Both the position numbers and the translations under genes were made by a program. Source: Pseudoduganella umbonata (GTDB taxonomy: Bacteria; Pseudomonadota; Gammaproteobacteria; Burkholderiales; Burkholderiaceae_D). From it: a stretch of 64,000 nucleotides of DNA. Under the pieces are notes generated by a model. It was not told where the DNA came from. It saw only the letters and a program-made list of their open reading frames with translations, and ran no database searches. Numbering within the stretch: the stretch's first letter is position 1; every line of letters begins with the position of its first letter. The DNA lies in the NCBI RefSeq assembly GCF_014192225.1, contig NZ_JACHXS010000004.1, positions 186,001-250,000 of the forward strand, read 5' to 3'. Positions 7,746 to 22,171 of this stretch are shown here, one piece after another.

Positions 7746-7889
7746 GGATGACCTCGCTGATGGCCGGCGCACCGGCAAGTTCAGCATAGCGCCGGGCGCA
7801 CTTCGCACGCGCAACGGCGGTGTTTCGATGGTAAGCAAATGTGACCGAACGGCCGGGAAATCAAGGCGGCAAGGCGGTGCGGCGGTGAC

Positions 7890-7966
7890 TGGCCTGCCCA
7901 GCTGGGTTCGAACCAGCGACCTACGGCTTAGAAGGCCGTTGCTCTATCCAGCTGAGCTATGGGCAG
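7890..7966 (-). tRNA. tRNA-Arg (anticodon TCT)
   Basis: A 77-base cloverleaf including encoded CCA. The acceptor stem CTGCCCA/TGGGCAG pairs fully, the D stem is GCTC/GAGC, and the anticodon stem ACGGC/GCCGT encloses loop CTTCTAA with anticodon TCT. The T stem GCTGG/CCAGC holds loop TTCGAAC. Discriminator is G. It reads the rare AGA (and AGG by wobble) arginine codons. There is no sign of an integrated element at its 3' end. Confidence 0.96.
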
Positions 7967-8094
7967 AAAAGAATGACGCGGGGAGCGCGGCAGCTTTGCC
8001 GGCAATTGAAAAGCGGGCTGGCGCCCGCTGTCGGAGCAAAATGATAACCGCTCGGCACTACGGGCGTCAATCGACGCCCGTAGTGCGCCAGTCA

Positions 8095-9453
8095 TCAGGC
8101 GGCGTCGGCCTGGGGCACTTCGACCTTGTCGGCGATGCGGCGGGCGCACTTCTGCGCAAGGCTCTCATCGCGCGCTTCGACCATCACGCGGATCAGCGGT
8201 TCGGTACCGGAAGCGCGGATCAGCACGCGGCCGCTGTCGCCCAGTTCGCGCTCGACGGCTTCCTTCTCGGCCACCATCGCGGCATTCTGCTGCCAGTCGA
8301 AGCCGGCCGGCACGCGCACGTTGATCAGCGTTTGCGGGAACAGTTCCAGCTGGCCGGCGATCTGTGCCAGCGTCTGGCCACTGCGCTTCAGTGCCGACAG
8401 CACCTGCAGCGCGGAAACGATGCCGTCGCCCGTGGTGTGCTTGTCCAGCGCCAGCAGATGGCCACTGCCCTCGCCGCCCAGGATCCAGCCCTTCTCCTTC
8501 ATCACCTCGAGCACGTAGCGGTCGCCCACCTTGGCGCGCGCGAAGCCGATGCCTTTTTCCTTGAACGTGACTTCCAGGGCCATGTTCGTCATCAGCGTGC
8601 CGACCGCGCCTTTCACTTCGCCCGTTGCCAGGCGGTCCATCACCATCACGTACAGCAGCTCGTCGCCGTTGTACAGGCGGCCGTTCGCGTCGCACATGAT
8701 CAGGCGATCCGCATCCCCGTCCAGCGCGATGCCGAGGTCGGCATCGTGCGCCAGCACGGCGGCAGCCATGGCTTTCGGCGCGGTGGCGCCATGGCCTTCG
8801 TTGATGTTGAAACCGTCCGGCTTGTTACCGATCGACACCACTTCGGCGCCCAGTTCATGGAAGACGTGCGGTGCGATGTTGAAGGCGGCGCCGTGGGCGC
8901 TGTCGACGACGATCTTCAGGCCACGCAGGTCCAGCTCGTTCGGGAACGTGCTCTTGCAGAATTCGATGTAACGGCCCCGCGCGTCTTCCAGGCGCTTGGC
9001 GCGGCCCAGTTTTTCGGACGGCACGCACCCCATCGGCTGGTCGATCTGCGCCTCGATGGCCAGTTCGACGGAGTCCGGCAGCTTGGTGCCCTGCTCGGAG
9101 AAGAACTTGATACCGTTATCCTGGAACGGGTTGTGCGACGCCGAAATCACGACGCCGGCCGACAGGCGCAAGGCACGCGTCAGGTAGGCGATGGCGGGCG
9201 TCGGCATCGGGCCCGCCAGCATCACGTCCACGCCCGCGGCCGCGAAGCCCGCTTCCAGCGCCGCTTCCAGCATGTAGCCGGAAATGCGCGTGTCCTTGCC
9301 GATCAGTACGGTAGGCCGGACGGCGCCGGCCGTGACCGTGCGCGCCAGCACCTTGCCGGCGGCGTAACCCAGGCGCATCACGAAATCCGGCGTGATCGGT
9401 GCTTCGCCAACCAGTCCACGGATACCATCGGTTCCGAAATATTTACGTGCCAT
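8095..9453 (-). CDS. glmM: Phosphoglucosamine mutase
   Basis: Converts glucosamine-6-phosphate to glucosamine-1-phosphate in the cytoplasm, the step before GlmU in UDP-GlcNAc synthesis for peptidoglycan and lipopolysaccharide. It has 452 residues, normal for the family. Visible motifs: the phosphoserine loop ISASHNP (Ser106), the metal loop ALDGDADR, the sugar loop GGEGSGH and the phosphate loop [12 protein letters not shown]. The start [13 protein letters not shown] is the classical N-terminus. It is the last gene of the rlmE-ftsH-folP-glmM cluster, 25 bases after folP. Confidence 0.97.
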   Translation of the reverse strand: MARKYFGTDGIRGLVGEAPITPDFVMRLGYAAGKVLARTVTAGAVRPTVLIGKDTRISGYMLEAALEAGFAAAGVDVMLAGPMPTPAIAYLTRALRLSAGVVISASHNPFQDNGIKFFSEQGTKLPDSVELAIEAQIDQPMGCVPSEKLGRAKRLEDARGRYIEFCKSTFPNELDLRGLKIVVDSAHGAAFNIAPHVFHELGAEVVSIGNKPDGFNINEGHGATAPKAMAAAVLAHDADLGIALDGDADRLIMCDANGRLYNGDELLYVMVMDRLATGEVKGAVGTLMTNMALEVTFKEKGIGFARAKVGDRYVLEVMKEKGWILGGEGSGHLLALDKHTTGDGIVSALQVLSALKRSGQTLAQIAGQLELFPQTLINVRVPAGFDWQQNAAMVAEKEAVERELGDSGRVLIRASGTEPLIRVMVEARDESLAQKCARRIADKVEVPQADAA

Positions 9454-9478
9454 GTTGTTCTCTTCAGTTAGTGTTCAC

Positions 9479-10309
9479 TTAGTTGCCAGTTGCTGCGTGC
9501 CATACCTTCAATGCGTCGACCGTTTCGCCGACGTCATGCACGCGAACGATGCGGGCACCATTGGCGACGGCGGCCAGCGCACCGCCGATGCTGCCGGCCA
9601 GCCGCCCTTCGACAGGCTTGCCGGTCACGGCGCCGATCATCGATTTACGGGACACGCCGGCCAGCAGCGGCACCCCGAGCTCGTCGACCATGCGCCTGCC
9701 AGCCTTGAGCAGAGCGTAATTATGCTCGACGGTCTTGCCGAAACCAAACCCCGGATCGATCCACAGGCGACGCCGGTCAATGCCTGCTGCCGCCAGTGTG
9801 TCGATCCGTTCACGCAGGAATGCGGTCACTTCCAGTACGACATCGTCATAGGCAGGTTTATCCTGCATTGTTGCAGGTTTGTCAAGCATATGCATGATGC
9901 AGAGCGCGCAGTCGCTGTCGCGCACGGCCTCGATCGCACCCGGCGCACGGAAGGCGTTGATATCGTTGATCATGTCCACGCCGGCCAGCACGGCTTCCTT
10001 CATCAGTGCGGGCTTGTAGGTATCGAGCGAGACCGGGGTGCCGCATTCGCGCAGCGCGTAGAGCACCGGCAGCACGCGGCGCAGCTCTTCCTCGGCCGGT
10101 ACCAGCGGCGCGCCGGGACGCGTGGACTCGCCGCCGACATCGATGATGTCGGCGCCGTCGCGGATCATCTGCTCGGCATGGGACAGCGCGTAATCCAGCG
10201 CGGCGAACTTGCCGCCATCGGAAAACGAATCGGGAGTGACGTTCAGGATGCCCATCACGAGGGCACGGTTGGCCGCCAGGAGGTGGCGGCCGAAAGGAAT
10301 GCGGGACAT
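9479..10309 (-). CDS. folP: Dihydropteroate synthase
   Basis: Joins p-aminobenzoate to the pterin diphosphate to make dihydropteroate in folate synthesis; the target of sulfonamides. The protein of 276 residues is a TIM barrel with the family blocks LNVTPDSFSDGGKF near residue 20, GGESTRPGA, and the phosphate-binding GVSRKSMIG, then RVHDV near the end. The start at ATG 10309 (MSRIPFGRHLL) has no strong ribosome binding site; the frame is open upstream, but that part is not family-like. It lies between ftsH and glmM in a conserved order. Confidence 0.95.
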   Translation of the reverse strand: MSRIPFGRHLLAANRALVMGILNVTPDSFSDGGKFAALDYALSHAEQMIRDGADIIDVGGESTRPGAPLVPAEEELRRVLPVLYALRECGTPVSLDTYKPALMKEAVLAGVDMINDINAFRAPGAIEAVRDSDCALCIMHMLDKPATMQDKPAYDDVVLEVTAFLRERIDTLAAAGIDRRRLWIDPGFGFGKTVEHNYALLKAGRRMVDELGVPLLAGVSRKSMIGAVTGKPVEGRLAGSIGGALAAVANGARIVRVHDVGETVDALKVWHAATGN

Positions 10310-10492
10310 GATTTCTACAGGATGACTGCGATGAATGACTTGAACGGATAATTTGATGAAGAAGTTTGACGGGCAAGTTCGACAAACAAATTGGACAAAT
10401 GCGCCGCCAAATGCGTTCGGAAAGTAAATTCGCAAATAAAAAGGGCGAGGATCGCTCCTCACCCTTTCAGGTACACGGCATCGGCAGTTGTA

Positions 10493-12376
<1,884 letters not shown>

Positions 12377-12687
12377 GAAAACTCCTTGGATGCTGGCGCA
12401 CCTGTTACCTGTAGCAGAAATTCGATTTTACCCGCATTAGGCCAAAGCGCGCTACAAAGCGGCCTAAAGGTGCGCGAAAGCGGTCGCGCACGTGTCAAAA
12501 CACCAAACCGCCCGCTTGAAAACGGGCGCCGGTGGCACACAAAACATGCTGCACGCGCTCGATGTGCGGCTTTCCGCGCGAATTACAAGCCCGCCGCGCA
12601 ATATTTCCAGCATTTGAGGGATTTGTCGCCCGACGGACGACGGAAAGCCGGAAAACCGGAAAGCCGCATGGCCGCATAGCCGGAAAG
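12377..12687. other. rlmE-ftsH intergenic region
   Basis: About 310 bases without a supported gene. On the minus strand it holds a 6-bp hairpin (CGCCCG/CGGGCG, 12509-12528) followed by a T-rich stretch, a possible weak terminator or attenuator after rlmE. Short CCGGAAAG-like repeats lie near 12650-12685. The ftsH promoter should be here, but I could not fix its boxes. Confidence 0.4.
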
Positions 12688-13338
12688 TCAGTTTTCGGCC
12701 GGCTGCTTCAGGCCGCGTCCGAGCAGGAAGATTTCCGAGGATTTATCACGGCTCGCCTTCGGCTTCTTTTGCGTGACGGTCTTGAATTCATGGCGAAACT
12801 TTTCCACGATCTGCGAAAAGCCCATGTCCTTGAAACATTTGACCAGCAGCGCGCCGCCAGGTTTCAGGTGCAATTGCGAGAATTCGAGCGCCAGGTCGAT
12901 CAGGTCTTCCATCCTGGCCGCATCCGCACTGGCAATGCCGGACAGGTTGGGCGCCATGTCCGACAACACCAGGTCGACCTTGCGGCCCTGCAGCAGCGCG
13001 GCCAGCTGGTCGACGCTTTCCTGCTCGCGGAAATCGCCTTGAATGAAATGCATGTCGGCGATCGGCTCCATCGGCAGGATATCGAGACCGATGATCGTGC
13101 CATTGATGCCGCCGCCTTCCTTGCCGGCCAGCTTGCGCCGCACATACTGGCCCCAGCTGCCGGGCGTGCAGCCCAGGTCGACGATCACCTGGCCCGACCG
13201 GACCAGCTTCTCGTCTTCGTCGATCTCCTTGAGCTTGTATGCGGCCCGGGCCCGGTAGCCATCCTTCTGCGCAGCCTTCACGTAAGGGTCGTTAATATGG
13301 TCGTGTAACCAGTTTTTGTTTAATTTGTTCTTTGCCAT
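12688..13338 (-). CDS. rlmE: 23S rRNA (uridine-2'-O) methyltransferase RlmE
   Basis: Methylates the 2'-O of U2552 (E. coli numbering) in the A-loop of 23S rRNA, a late step of 50S assembly. It has 216 residues. The SAM site is [12 protein letters not shown] (about 53-64). The expected catalytic tetrad is visible: K35, D127 in [10 protein letters not shown]167 in LLVKCFKD, and the Glu in SSEIFLLG. It is divergent from yhbY, whose product also binds the 50S subunit; the two starts are 43 bases apart. This pairing is common in beta- and gammaproteobacteria. Confidence 0.96.
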   Translation of the reverse strand: MAKNKLNKNWLHDHINDPYVKAAQKDGYRARAAYKLKEIDEDEKLVRSGQVIVDLGCTPGSWGQYVRRKLAGKEGGGINGTIIGLDILPMEPIADMHFIQGDFREQESVDQLAALLQGRKVDLVLSDMAPNLSGIASADAARMEDLIDLALEFSQLHLKPGGALLVKCFKDMGFSQIVEKFRHEFKTVTQKKPKASRDKSSEIFLLGRGLKQPAEN

Positions 13339-13381
13339 TCGCGTAGAATACTGCCTTTAAGAGAACTACCTATAAACCATT

Positions 13382-13846
13382 ATGTTGAATCTGACCCCTG
13401 TTGAGCGCAGCGCCCTGCGCGCAGAAGCCCACGCGCTCAAGCCCATCGTCCTCATTGGGGAAGCCGGCCTTTCCGAGGCCGTGATGAAGGAAATCGAACT
13501 GGGACTGGATTCCCACGGCCTGATCAAGGTCCGCGTGTTCGGCGACGATCGCGAAGCCCGCATCGAAATGTACGAAACCATCTGCGCGCAACTCGACGCC
13601 GCTCCCGTCCAGCACATCGGCAAGCTGCTGGTGCTGTACCGTCCGAAGAAGGAAGCCGAGAAAGCCCGTACCGGCAAAACCGGCAAGGGCATGCGCATGG
13701 TCACCATCGTCAAGCCCAGCGCCAGCGGCACCAAGAAGCCGTCCGTCAGCAAGGTCATGCTGAAAGGCAACGAGCGCGTCACCGAAGGCGGCACGATCAA
13801 GCGCGCGAAAAAGCGCCAGACCAGCACCAAGAAAAACGTCGGCTGA
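13382..13846 (+). CDS. yhbY: YhbY-family CRM-domain RNA-binding protein
   Basis: Protein of 154 residues. The CRM domain fills about 1-95 (LTPVERSALRAEAHALKPIV, then GEAGLSEAVMKEIELGL and the GLIKVRV core). A basic Lys/Thr/Ser-rich tail of about 60 residues follows, longer than in E. coli YhbY (97 residues). Family members bind pre-50S particles and act in ribosome assembly. Its divergent neighbour rlmE fits that role. The extra tail is likely disordered and RNA-binding (inference). Confidence 0.92.
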   Translation: MLNLTPVERSALRAEAHALKPIVLIGEAGLSEAVMKEIELGLDSHGLIKVRVFGDDREARIEMYETICAQLDAAPVQHIGKLLVLYRPKKEAEKARTGKTGKGMRMVTIVKPSASGTKKPSVSKVMLKGNERVTEGGTIKRAKKRQTSTKKNVG

Positions 13847-13868
13847 GCTGCCTGACCAGCACGACCGA

Positions 13869-13890
13869 AGCGGGCATTGCCCGCTTTTTT
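13869..13890 (+). terminator. Intrinsic terminator after yhbY
   Basis: Stem AGCGGGC/GCCCGCT with loop ATT followed by a T-run, 23 bases past the stop codon. Confidence 0.9.
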
Positions 13891-13998
13891 ATTGCCTGAA
13901 AACGGGGCACGGCAGGGGTTTCGAGGAGCACCGCTCCTCGCCTGCGGCGCGATGCGGGCATGCGAGCCCGCCCTCCTCCGTCCCCACTTTTCAGGAAA

Positions 13999-14442
13999 CT
14001 ACTGCTTCAGGATCAGCCAGCCGGCCAGGAAGCTCTGCACCAGGTAGATCACGCTGGAAATCCCGTGCAGCATGCCGAAGCGCGACTTGGCGGCCGATTC
14101 CATCACGCCGCCCGGGCCCGCCGCGGCGCGCAGTTCGGCCATCATCGGCTGCAGGCCGAAATGGCTGACGACGGTGCACAGCGCTATCGCCGCCACCAGC
14201 GCCAGCACGGTGCGGCGCCGCGCAGGCGTCCAGTCCGGCGTCGCGAACTTCAGCAGCACCAGCAGCGCCAGCGCGCAGCCCAGGGACAGCATCGCCTCGG
14301 AGTGGAACATCGCGCCGGCGATCGTGCCGGCCAGCACGCGGTCGGACAGCGTCGCGAACAGCGTCGGCGCCACCAGGTAGCCGACGGTCCACAGGCTGCC
14401 GGCCCATGCCACCGCGACCAGGAGCCGCACCTTCGCCAGCAT
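13999..14442 (-). CDS. DUF4149 integral membrane protein
   Basis: Protein of 147 residues with four hydrophobic segments at about 4-28, 48-66, 77-97 and 124-145. The motifs LWTVGYLVAPTLFATL and MFHSEAMLSLG fit the DUF4149 (TMEM205-like) family. Its ATG overlaps the greA stop by one base (TGATG), so translation is coupled to greA. The carAB-greA-DUF4149 order recurs in Burkholderiales from general knowledge. Function unknown. Confidence 0.85.
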   Translation of the reverse strand: MLAKVRLLVAVAWAGSLWTVGYLVAPTLFATLSDRVLAGTIAGAMFHSEAMLSLGCALALLVLLKFATPDWTPARRRTVLALVAAIALCTVVSHFGLQPMMAELRAAAGPGGVMESAAKSRFGMLHGISSVIYLVQSFLAGWLILKQ

Positions 14443-14918
14443 CAGACGTAGTGCACTTCGAGGATTTCGTATTCGCGCGGGCCGCTCGGGGCCTGCACCT
14501 CGACGACGTCGCCGGCCGATTTGCCGATCAGCGCGCGGGCGATCGGCGACGTGACGGAAACCTTGTTGACCTTGATGTCGGCCTCATCGGTGCCGACGAT
14601 CTGGTAGCTGACTTTCTGGCCCGATTCCAGGTCTTCCAGGTCGACGGTGGCGCCAAACACCACGCGCCCTTCCGCGTCCAGCGTGGCCGGATCGATGATC
14701 TGCGCGCTCGACAGCTTGCCTTCGAGCTCGGCGATGCGACCCTCGACGAAAGCCTGGCGCTCTTTCGCGGCATCGTATTCGGCGTTTTCCGACAGGTCGC
14801 CATGCGACCGCGCTTCGGCGATCGCATCGATGACGATACGGCGTTCCTTGGTCTTCAGCTGGTGCAGTTCTTCCTTCAGGAGTTCGGCGCCGTATTTAGT
14901 GAGGGGAACAGAATTCAT
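14442..14918 (-). CDS. greA: Transcription elongation factor GreA
   Basis: Rescues backtracked RNA polymerase by inducing transcript cleavage. The start at 14918 gives 158 residues, exactly the usual GreA length. The N-terminal coiled coil (about 10-75) ends in the tip with acidic residues [13 protein letters not shown]. The C-terminal FKBP-like domain holds the IVGTDEADI and [13 protein letters not shown] blocks. It lies after carB, but a strong hairpin terminator separates them, so it probably has its own promoter. Confidence 0.96.
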   Translation of the reverse strand: MNSVPLTKYGAELLKEELHQLKTKERRIVIDAIAEARSHGDLSENAEYDAAKERQAFVEGRIAELEGKLSSAQIIDPATLDAEGRVVFGATVDLEDLESGQKVSYQIVGTDEADIKVNKVSVTSPIARALIGKSAGDVVEVQAPSGPREYEILEVHYV

Positions 14919-14946
14919 GTGTCGTCTCTTGGGTAATTGAAAAAGC

Positions 14947-14981
14947 ACAGAGCCCGCGCCATGCTTCGGCGCGGGCTCTGT
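14947..14981 (-). terminator. Strong hairpin terminator between carB and greA
   Basis: Perfect 14-bp stem (ACAGAGCCCGCGCC and its complement) with a 7-base loop, followed on the minus strand by GCTTTTTC. It should end the carAB transcript. Confidence 0.8.
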
Positions 14982-14986
14982 ATTGG

Positions 14987-15015
14987 GTCGGGACCGAGTC
15001 TGGCTCGGTTCCGAC
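14987..15015. other. Second hairpin beside the carB terminator
   Basis: A 12-bp stem (GTCGGGACCGAG with CTCGGTTCCGAC, one G-T pair) and a 5-base loop, directly upstream of the terminator in the carB transcript. It may protect the 3' end of the mRNA. Confidence 0.6.
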
Positions 15016-15055
15016 TACAGCCTTGGAGCGAGCCTGCAACGACCCGCAATGAGGC

Positions 15056-18286
<3,231 letters not shown>

Positions 18287-18288
18287 TT

Positions 18289-19452
18289 TTATTTCTTCTC
18301 CGCTGCTTCCATCATCGAGATGAAGCGGTCAAACAGATACGATACGTCGGTGGGGCCAGGCGATGCTTCGGGGTGGCCCTGGAAGCAGAACGCGGGGGTG
18401 TCGGTGCGGGCAAAGCCCTGCAGCGAACCGTCGAACAGCGACACGTGGGTGACGCGGCAGTTGTCGGGCAGGGTCGCGGCATCCACGGCGAAACCGTGGT
18501 TCTGCGACGTGATCAGCACCTGCTTCGAATCCAGGTCCTGCACCGGGTGGTTGGCGCCGTGGTGGCCGAACTTCATCTTCAGCGTCTTGGCGCCGGAGGC
18601 CAGCGCCATGATCTGGTGGCCCAGGCAGATGCCGAACGTGGGGATCTTCTTTTCCATCAGTTCGCGCGTGGCGCGGATGGCGTAGTCGCACGGTTCCGGA
18701 TCGCCGGGACCGTTGGCCAGGAAGATGCCGTCCGGGTTCAGCGCCAGCGCATCGGCCGCGGTCGATTGCGCCGGCAGCACGGTAACCTTGCAGCCGCGCT
18801 GCGCCAGCATGCGCAGGATGTTGCGCTTCACGCCATAGTCGAACGCCACCACGTGGAAGCGCGGGTTTTCCGACTTGCCGTAGCCTTCGCCCAGCGTCCA
18901 TTCGGTCTCGGTGAATTCGTAGGCGGCCTGGGTGGTCACGACCTTGGCCAGGTCCATGCCGGCCAGGCCCGGGAACGAGCGGGCCAGTTCGACAGCCTGC
19001 GCCACCGAAGGTTCGTTGCCCTGCGTGCCGGTCAGGATGGCACCGGCCTGCGCGCCTTTTTCGCGCAGCAGGCGCGTCAGCTTGCGGGTATCGATGCCGG
19101 CGATGGCCACCACGTTCTCGGCTTTCAGGTAGTCGCCCAGCGACTGCGTGGAACGGAAGTTCGATGCCAGCAGCGGCAGGTCGCGGATGATCAGGCCGGC
19201 GGCGTGGACTTTCGATGCCTCGACGTCCTCGGTGTTGATACCGTAGTTGCCGATGTGCGGATACGTCAGCGTGACGATCTGGCGCGAATAGCTGGGGTCG
19301 GTCAGGATTTCCTGATACCCGGTGATGGACGTGTTGAAGACGACTTCACCGGTGGTGTGACCGGCGGCGCCGATCGAATAACCTTTGAAGACGGTACCAT
19401 CGGCAAGAGCCAGGATGGCTGGAACGGATGGGCCAGAAAAAAATGGCGGCAA
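18289..19452 (-). CDS. carA: Carbamoyl-phosphate synthase small subunit (glutaminase)
   Basis: Glutamine amidotransferase subunit that feeds ammonia to CarB. The N-terminal CarA domain is followed by a class I glutaminase domain with the nucleophile in [15 protein letters not shown] and the His-Glu pair in [11 protein letters not shown]. No ATG fits the N-terminus. Two TTG codons precede it; the second (19452) has AGGAG 6 bases upstream, the first only touches that site. So translation probably starts at TTG 19452, giving 387 residues. A rare start codon would tune expression. It leads the carAB operon. Confidence 0.95.
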   Translation of the reverse strand: MPPFFSGPSVPAILALADGTVFKGYSIGAAGHTTGEVVFNTSITGYQEILTDPSYSRQIVTLTYPHIGNYGINTEDVEASKVHAAGLIIRDLPLLASNFRSTQSLGDYLKAENVVAIAGIDTRKLTRLLREKGAQAGAILTGTQGNEPSVAQAVELARSFPGLAGMDLAKVVTTQAAYEFTETEWTLGEGYGKSENPRFHVVAFDYGVKRNILRMLAQRGCKVTVLPAQSTAADALALNPDGIFLANGPGDPEPCDYAIRATRELMEKKIPTFGICLGHQIMALASGAKTLKMKFGHHGANHPVQDLDSKQVLITSQNHGFAVDAATLPDNCRVTHVSLFDGSLQGFARTDTPAFCFQGHPEASPGPTDVSYLFDRFISMMEAAEKK

Positions 19453-19596
19453 GGGCAACTCCTGTAAAGTTACCGTAGCCGCGCCACGTCAGCGACCCGC
19501 ATAAAAAATTAGCCGGGCTAGGCCAGGCTGCGAGTCGGATGAGAATGGGATGATGTGGTAGGCGCTACGGTAGATAAGTATTGGCTAAACCTTTGA

Positions 19597-19625
19597 ATTA
19601 TAACTCAAAGAAGTCCACTCGGCAA
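19597..19625 (-). promoter_or_regulatory. Sigma70-type promoter of carAB
   Basis: TTGCCG (19620-19625), a 17-bp spacer and a perfect TATAAT (19597-19602) on the minus strand. It leaves a 5' leader of about 135 bases before the TTG start. No known riboswitch or attenuator is recognised in that leader. Confidence 0.7.
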
Positions 19626-19731
19626 TGGCGGGCAGCTAATCGACCGGCCCATTCTAGGCCGTAACGCGCATGGGCGGCGCCGCCATGGCGACCGTCCGCC
19701 CGCCCCGCCGGCGATCTGCCGCGCCGCTTAT

Positions 19732-19764
19732 CATGCCACTGCCATGCCACTACCATGCCACTAC
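19732..19764. repeat. Three tandem copies of an 11-bp repeat
   Basis: CATGCCACTGC followed by two copies of CATGCCACTAC, then a decayed fourth copy. It lies just past the stop of the PEP-CTERM gene at 19772. Confidence 0.75.
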
Positions 19765-19771
19765 CGTGCCG

Positions 19772-20494
19772 CTAACCGTCCCGCTTGCTTTGCCCAGGAA
19801 GCCGGTCGCGCCGCCGCGCGGCCCAGCCGACGATGCCAAGGCCCGCCGCCAGCATCAGGAACGCGTGCGGCTCGGGAATCGGCGACACTTCCACGTGCAG
19901 CACCAGGCTGTACAGCGATGCCGACGCGATCGACTCGGCAAACGCGCCGCCGCCCTCGACACCCCAGGCCTGCGCCAGCAGCATGCCGGAGATGCCGACA
20001 TCGGCCATGCCGGTCAGGTCCAGCACCGGCGTCGACACGTCGATCGGGTTTTCCGCCCCGATGTCGGTGTGCAGCGCGCTCCACGTCGTCGATCCGACGG
20101 TCAGGTGGGCGTTTGCTTCGTTGTGGACGATGCCCGGCGGGAAATCCGGCAGCTGCCCCGGCGCCATCTGGCCGAAGGCGACACCGGTCAGCATGATGCG
20201 CGATACGCGGTAACCGGCATCGATGTCGAGCCGCAGCGCACTCCAGAAGTTCTGGTCGGCAGTGGCCCCGGCGCCGGCGATGTCGTGGGCTTCCACGGCC
20301 AGGTGCTGGTTCAGCGTATCGAGCGAAAAGCTGTACGTGTCGGGAAACACGTCGACCTGCGTGATGCTCCAGTCTTCCGGCACCGGGCCGTCGACGTAGG
20401 TGATCGTGAATGCCGCCGTGTCGATACTGGTCGCGGCGATGGCGGGAGAACACAACAGCACGCCGAGCGCGAGCCCGGCCAATGCACGTTTCAT
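19772..20494 (-). CDS. PEP-CTERM sorting domain protein
   Basis: Exported protein of 240 residues. Signal peptide to about residue 20 (LLCSPAIA|AT), a beta-rich mature domain of about 190 residues, then the sorting tail IPEPHAFLMLAAGLGIVGW with a basic ARRRDR cluster. The ribosome binding site is good (CGGAGG before the ATG). The protein is unrelated in its mature part to the one at 3241 as far as I can see, so the two are separate clients of the same exosortase. No recognisable enzymatic motif. It probably ends up in the extracellular matrix or at the cell surface (inference from the tail). Confidence 0.88.
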   Translation of the reverse strand: MKRALAGLALGVLLCSPAIAATSIDTAAFTITYVDGPVPEDWSITQVDVFPDTYSFSLDTLNQHLAVEAHDIAGAGATADQNFWSALRLDIDAGYRVSRIMLTGVAFGQMAPGQLPDFPPGIVHNEANAHLTVGSTTWSALHTDIGAENPIDVSTPVLDLTGMADVGISGMLLAQAWGVEGGGAFAESIASASLYSLVLHVEVSPIPEPHAFLMLAAGLGIVGWAARRRDRLPGQSKRDG

Positions 20495-20622
20495 GGGAAA
20501 CCTCCGTCCGTTGGAGAAGCATGGAACTTCGTGGATGCGGCGGCGGGCGCCGCCGCTTCAGCTGTGCCGGCTTACAGATTAGCAGCCGGCGCCGAAGAGT
20601 CCAGACGGAGGTTGGCGGAAAA

Positions 20623-21027
20623 TCAGCCCAGCGCGGCGATGCCGGCCTTGGCGATCTGCGCATCCTGGTCGGAAGCCACGCCCGACACACCCACCGCACC
20701 CACGGTATGGCCGTCGACGACGATGTTCACGCCGCCTTCCAGCAGGCCTTCCACTTCCGGCGCCGTCAGGAACGCATAGCGGCCTTTGTTGATCACGTCT
20801 TCGTAGACCTTGGTTTCGCGGCGGCCCAGTGCCGACGTCTTGGCCTTGGCCGGGGCGATGTGCGCGCTCAGCGGCGCGGCGCCGTCGAGGCGCTGCTGCC
20901 ACAGCAGGTGGCCGCCGTCGTCGACGATCGCGATCGACACTGCCCAGCCGTTGGACAGCGCTTCGGCTTCGGCGGCGGCGGCGATCTTCTTCACATCGGC
21001 CAGTGTCAGGTAAGGCTTGCTTTGCAT
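20623..21027 (-). CDS. GlcG/HbpS-family protein
   Basis: Protein of 134 residues: LTLADVKKIAAAAEAEALSN, then VSIAIVDDGGHLLWQQRLDGA and VGAVGVSG close to the end. These are the hallmarks of the GlcG/HbpS fold. HbpS binds haem in Streptomyces; GlcG sits in glycolate operons. No signal peptide, so it is cytoplasmic. The start at 21027 has AAGGAAG 6 bases upstream; the open frame further upstream is only a shadow of the patatin gene. It follows that gene by 38 bases and may be co-transcribed with it. The ligand is not evident. Confidence 0.87.
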   Translation of the reverse strand: MQSKPYLTLADVKKIAAAAEAEALSNGWAVSIAIVDDGGHLLWQQRLDGAAPLSAHIAPAKAKTSALGRRETKVYEDVINKGRYAFLTAPEVEGLLEGGVNIVVDGHTVGAVGVSGVASDQDAQIAKAGIAALG

Positions 21028-21065
21028 GGGATTCTTCCTTCGGTTGATGAACTTACTACGGTCAA

Positions 21066-22085
21066 TCACTTCACGGCCACGGCAGGCGATTCGCGCCGCG
21101 CCTTCAGTTTCTGCTTGATCTGCGGCATCAGTGCCAGCGTGGCCTTTTCGCCGGCCTGCATCGCCCGCGCGCGGCTGGCGAAGTCGTTGCTGGCCATATT
21201 GCCCAGCGGCGGCTGGATCACCACGTCGGCATCGCGCAATTCGTACTGGTTGATGCGCTGGCCCATGATCGAGAACGTCTGCATGATCACTTCGAGCGAC
21301 GAGACGGCGGCCTGCGCCTCGGTCTGCGTGCTGATGTTGACGGCGATGATGAACTCGGCGCCCATCTCCTTGGCGAAGCGCACCGGCACGGGCGCGACCA
21401 GGCCGCCGTCCACGTAGGTGCGCTGGCCGATGGTGACTGGCTGGAACACGCCCGGCACGGCCGAGCTGGCGCGCACCGCCTGCCCCGTATTGCCACGCGT
21501 GAACAGGATCGGCTGGCCCGTCTTCAGGTCGGACGCGACGGCGCCGAACGGCAGCTTGAGTTTTTCGATCGGGCGCTGGTTGACGGCCTTGTTGACGTAG
21601 CTTTGCAGCGCGACGCCCTTCAGCACGCCGGACTTGGTGCCGAACAGCGGCAGTGCCCAGTCCGAGATCGCCGCCTCGTCCATCGCATATGCCATCTTCT
21701 GCAGGGCGCCCGCGTTGTTGCCGGCGGCATACAGCGCGCCGACGACACTGCCGGCACTGGTGCCGACGACGACGTCGGCCATGATGCCGTTGGCCTCCAG
21801 CGCCTTGATCACGCCGATATGCGCGAAACCGCGCGCGGCCCCGCCGCCCAGCGCCAGGCCGATCTTCACCTTGCGCTGCGGCGGCGCGGGATTGTGGAGC
21901 GTGGGGGTTGGATCGCCGAGCGCGGGCGGAATCACCGGCGGCAGCGTCCCGGCTGCTCCCGGCGCGGCGGCGCCGGGAACCGGCGGCACAACGGCCGGAC
22001 CGGCGCCCGGCGCAATGGGAGCGCTGCCACAGCCGGCCAGGAAGGCCGCGGCCAGCGCGTACGCGGTCAATCGTTTCAGGAACAT
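21066..22085 (-). CDS. Patatin-like phospholipase, lipoprotein
   Basis: Serine lipase-type protein of 339 residues. An N-terminal lipoprotein signal ends in LAGC (about residues 15-18) and a Pro/Ala/Gly-rich linker of about 40 residues follows. The patatin domain shows the oxyanion loop GLALGGGAARGFAHIG, the nucleophile elbow VGTSAGSVVGAL, and the catalytic Asp in VDGGLVAPVPV. So the Ser-Asp dyad is complete. It resembles RssA/YchK-type proteins but carries a lipid anchor, so it probably acts at the inner face of the outer membrane. The start at 22085 lacks a clear ribosome binding site. Confidence 0.88.
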   Translation of the reverse strand: MFLKRLTAYALAAAFLAGCGSAPIAPGAGPAVVPPVPGAAAPGAAGTLPPVIPPALGDPTPTLHNPAPPQRKVKIGLALGGGAARGFAHIGVIKALEANGIMADVVVGTSAGSVVGALYAAGNNAGALQKMAYAMDEAAISDWALPLFGTKSGVLKGVALQSYVNKAVNQRPIEKLKLPFGAVASDLKTGQPILFTRGNTGQAVRASSAVPGVFQPVTIGQRTYVDGGLVAPVPVRFAKEMGAEFIIAVNISTQTEAQAAVSSLEVIMQTFSIMGQRINQYELRDADVVIQPPLGNMASNDFASRARAMQAGEKATLALMPQIKQKLKARRESPAVAVK

Positions 22086-22171
22086 CGGTGTCAATCTGCT
22101 TCGGTTGGGGCGCAGGAACAGCGGCGCGCCGGAAACGCGCGCATCGGCGCGCGCTCAAACGGCAGATTGTA

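Noticed and set aside
7890..7966. tRNA-Arg as an integration site
   Set aside because: No integrase gene, no repeat of the tRNA 3' end nearby, and both flanks are core genes.
20623..22158. One long protein of 511 residues
   Set aside because: Its upstream part is a shadow of the patatin gene. The GlcG/HbpS protein starts at 21027 with its own ribosome binding site.
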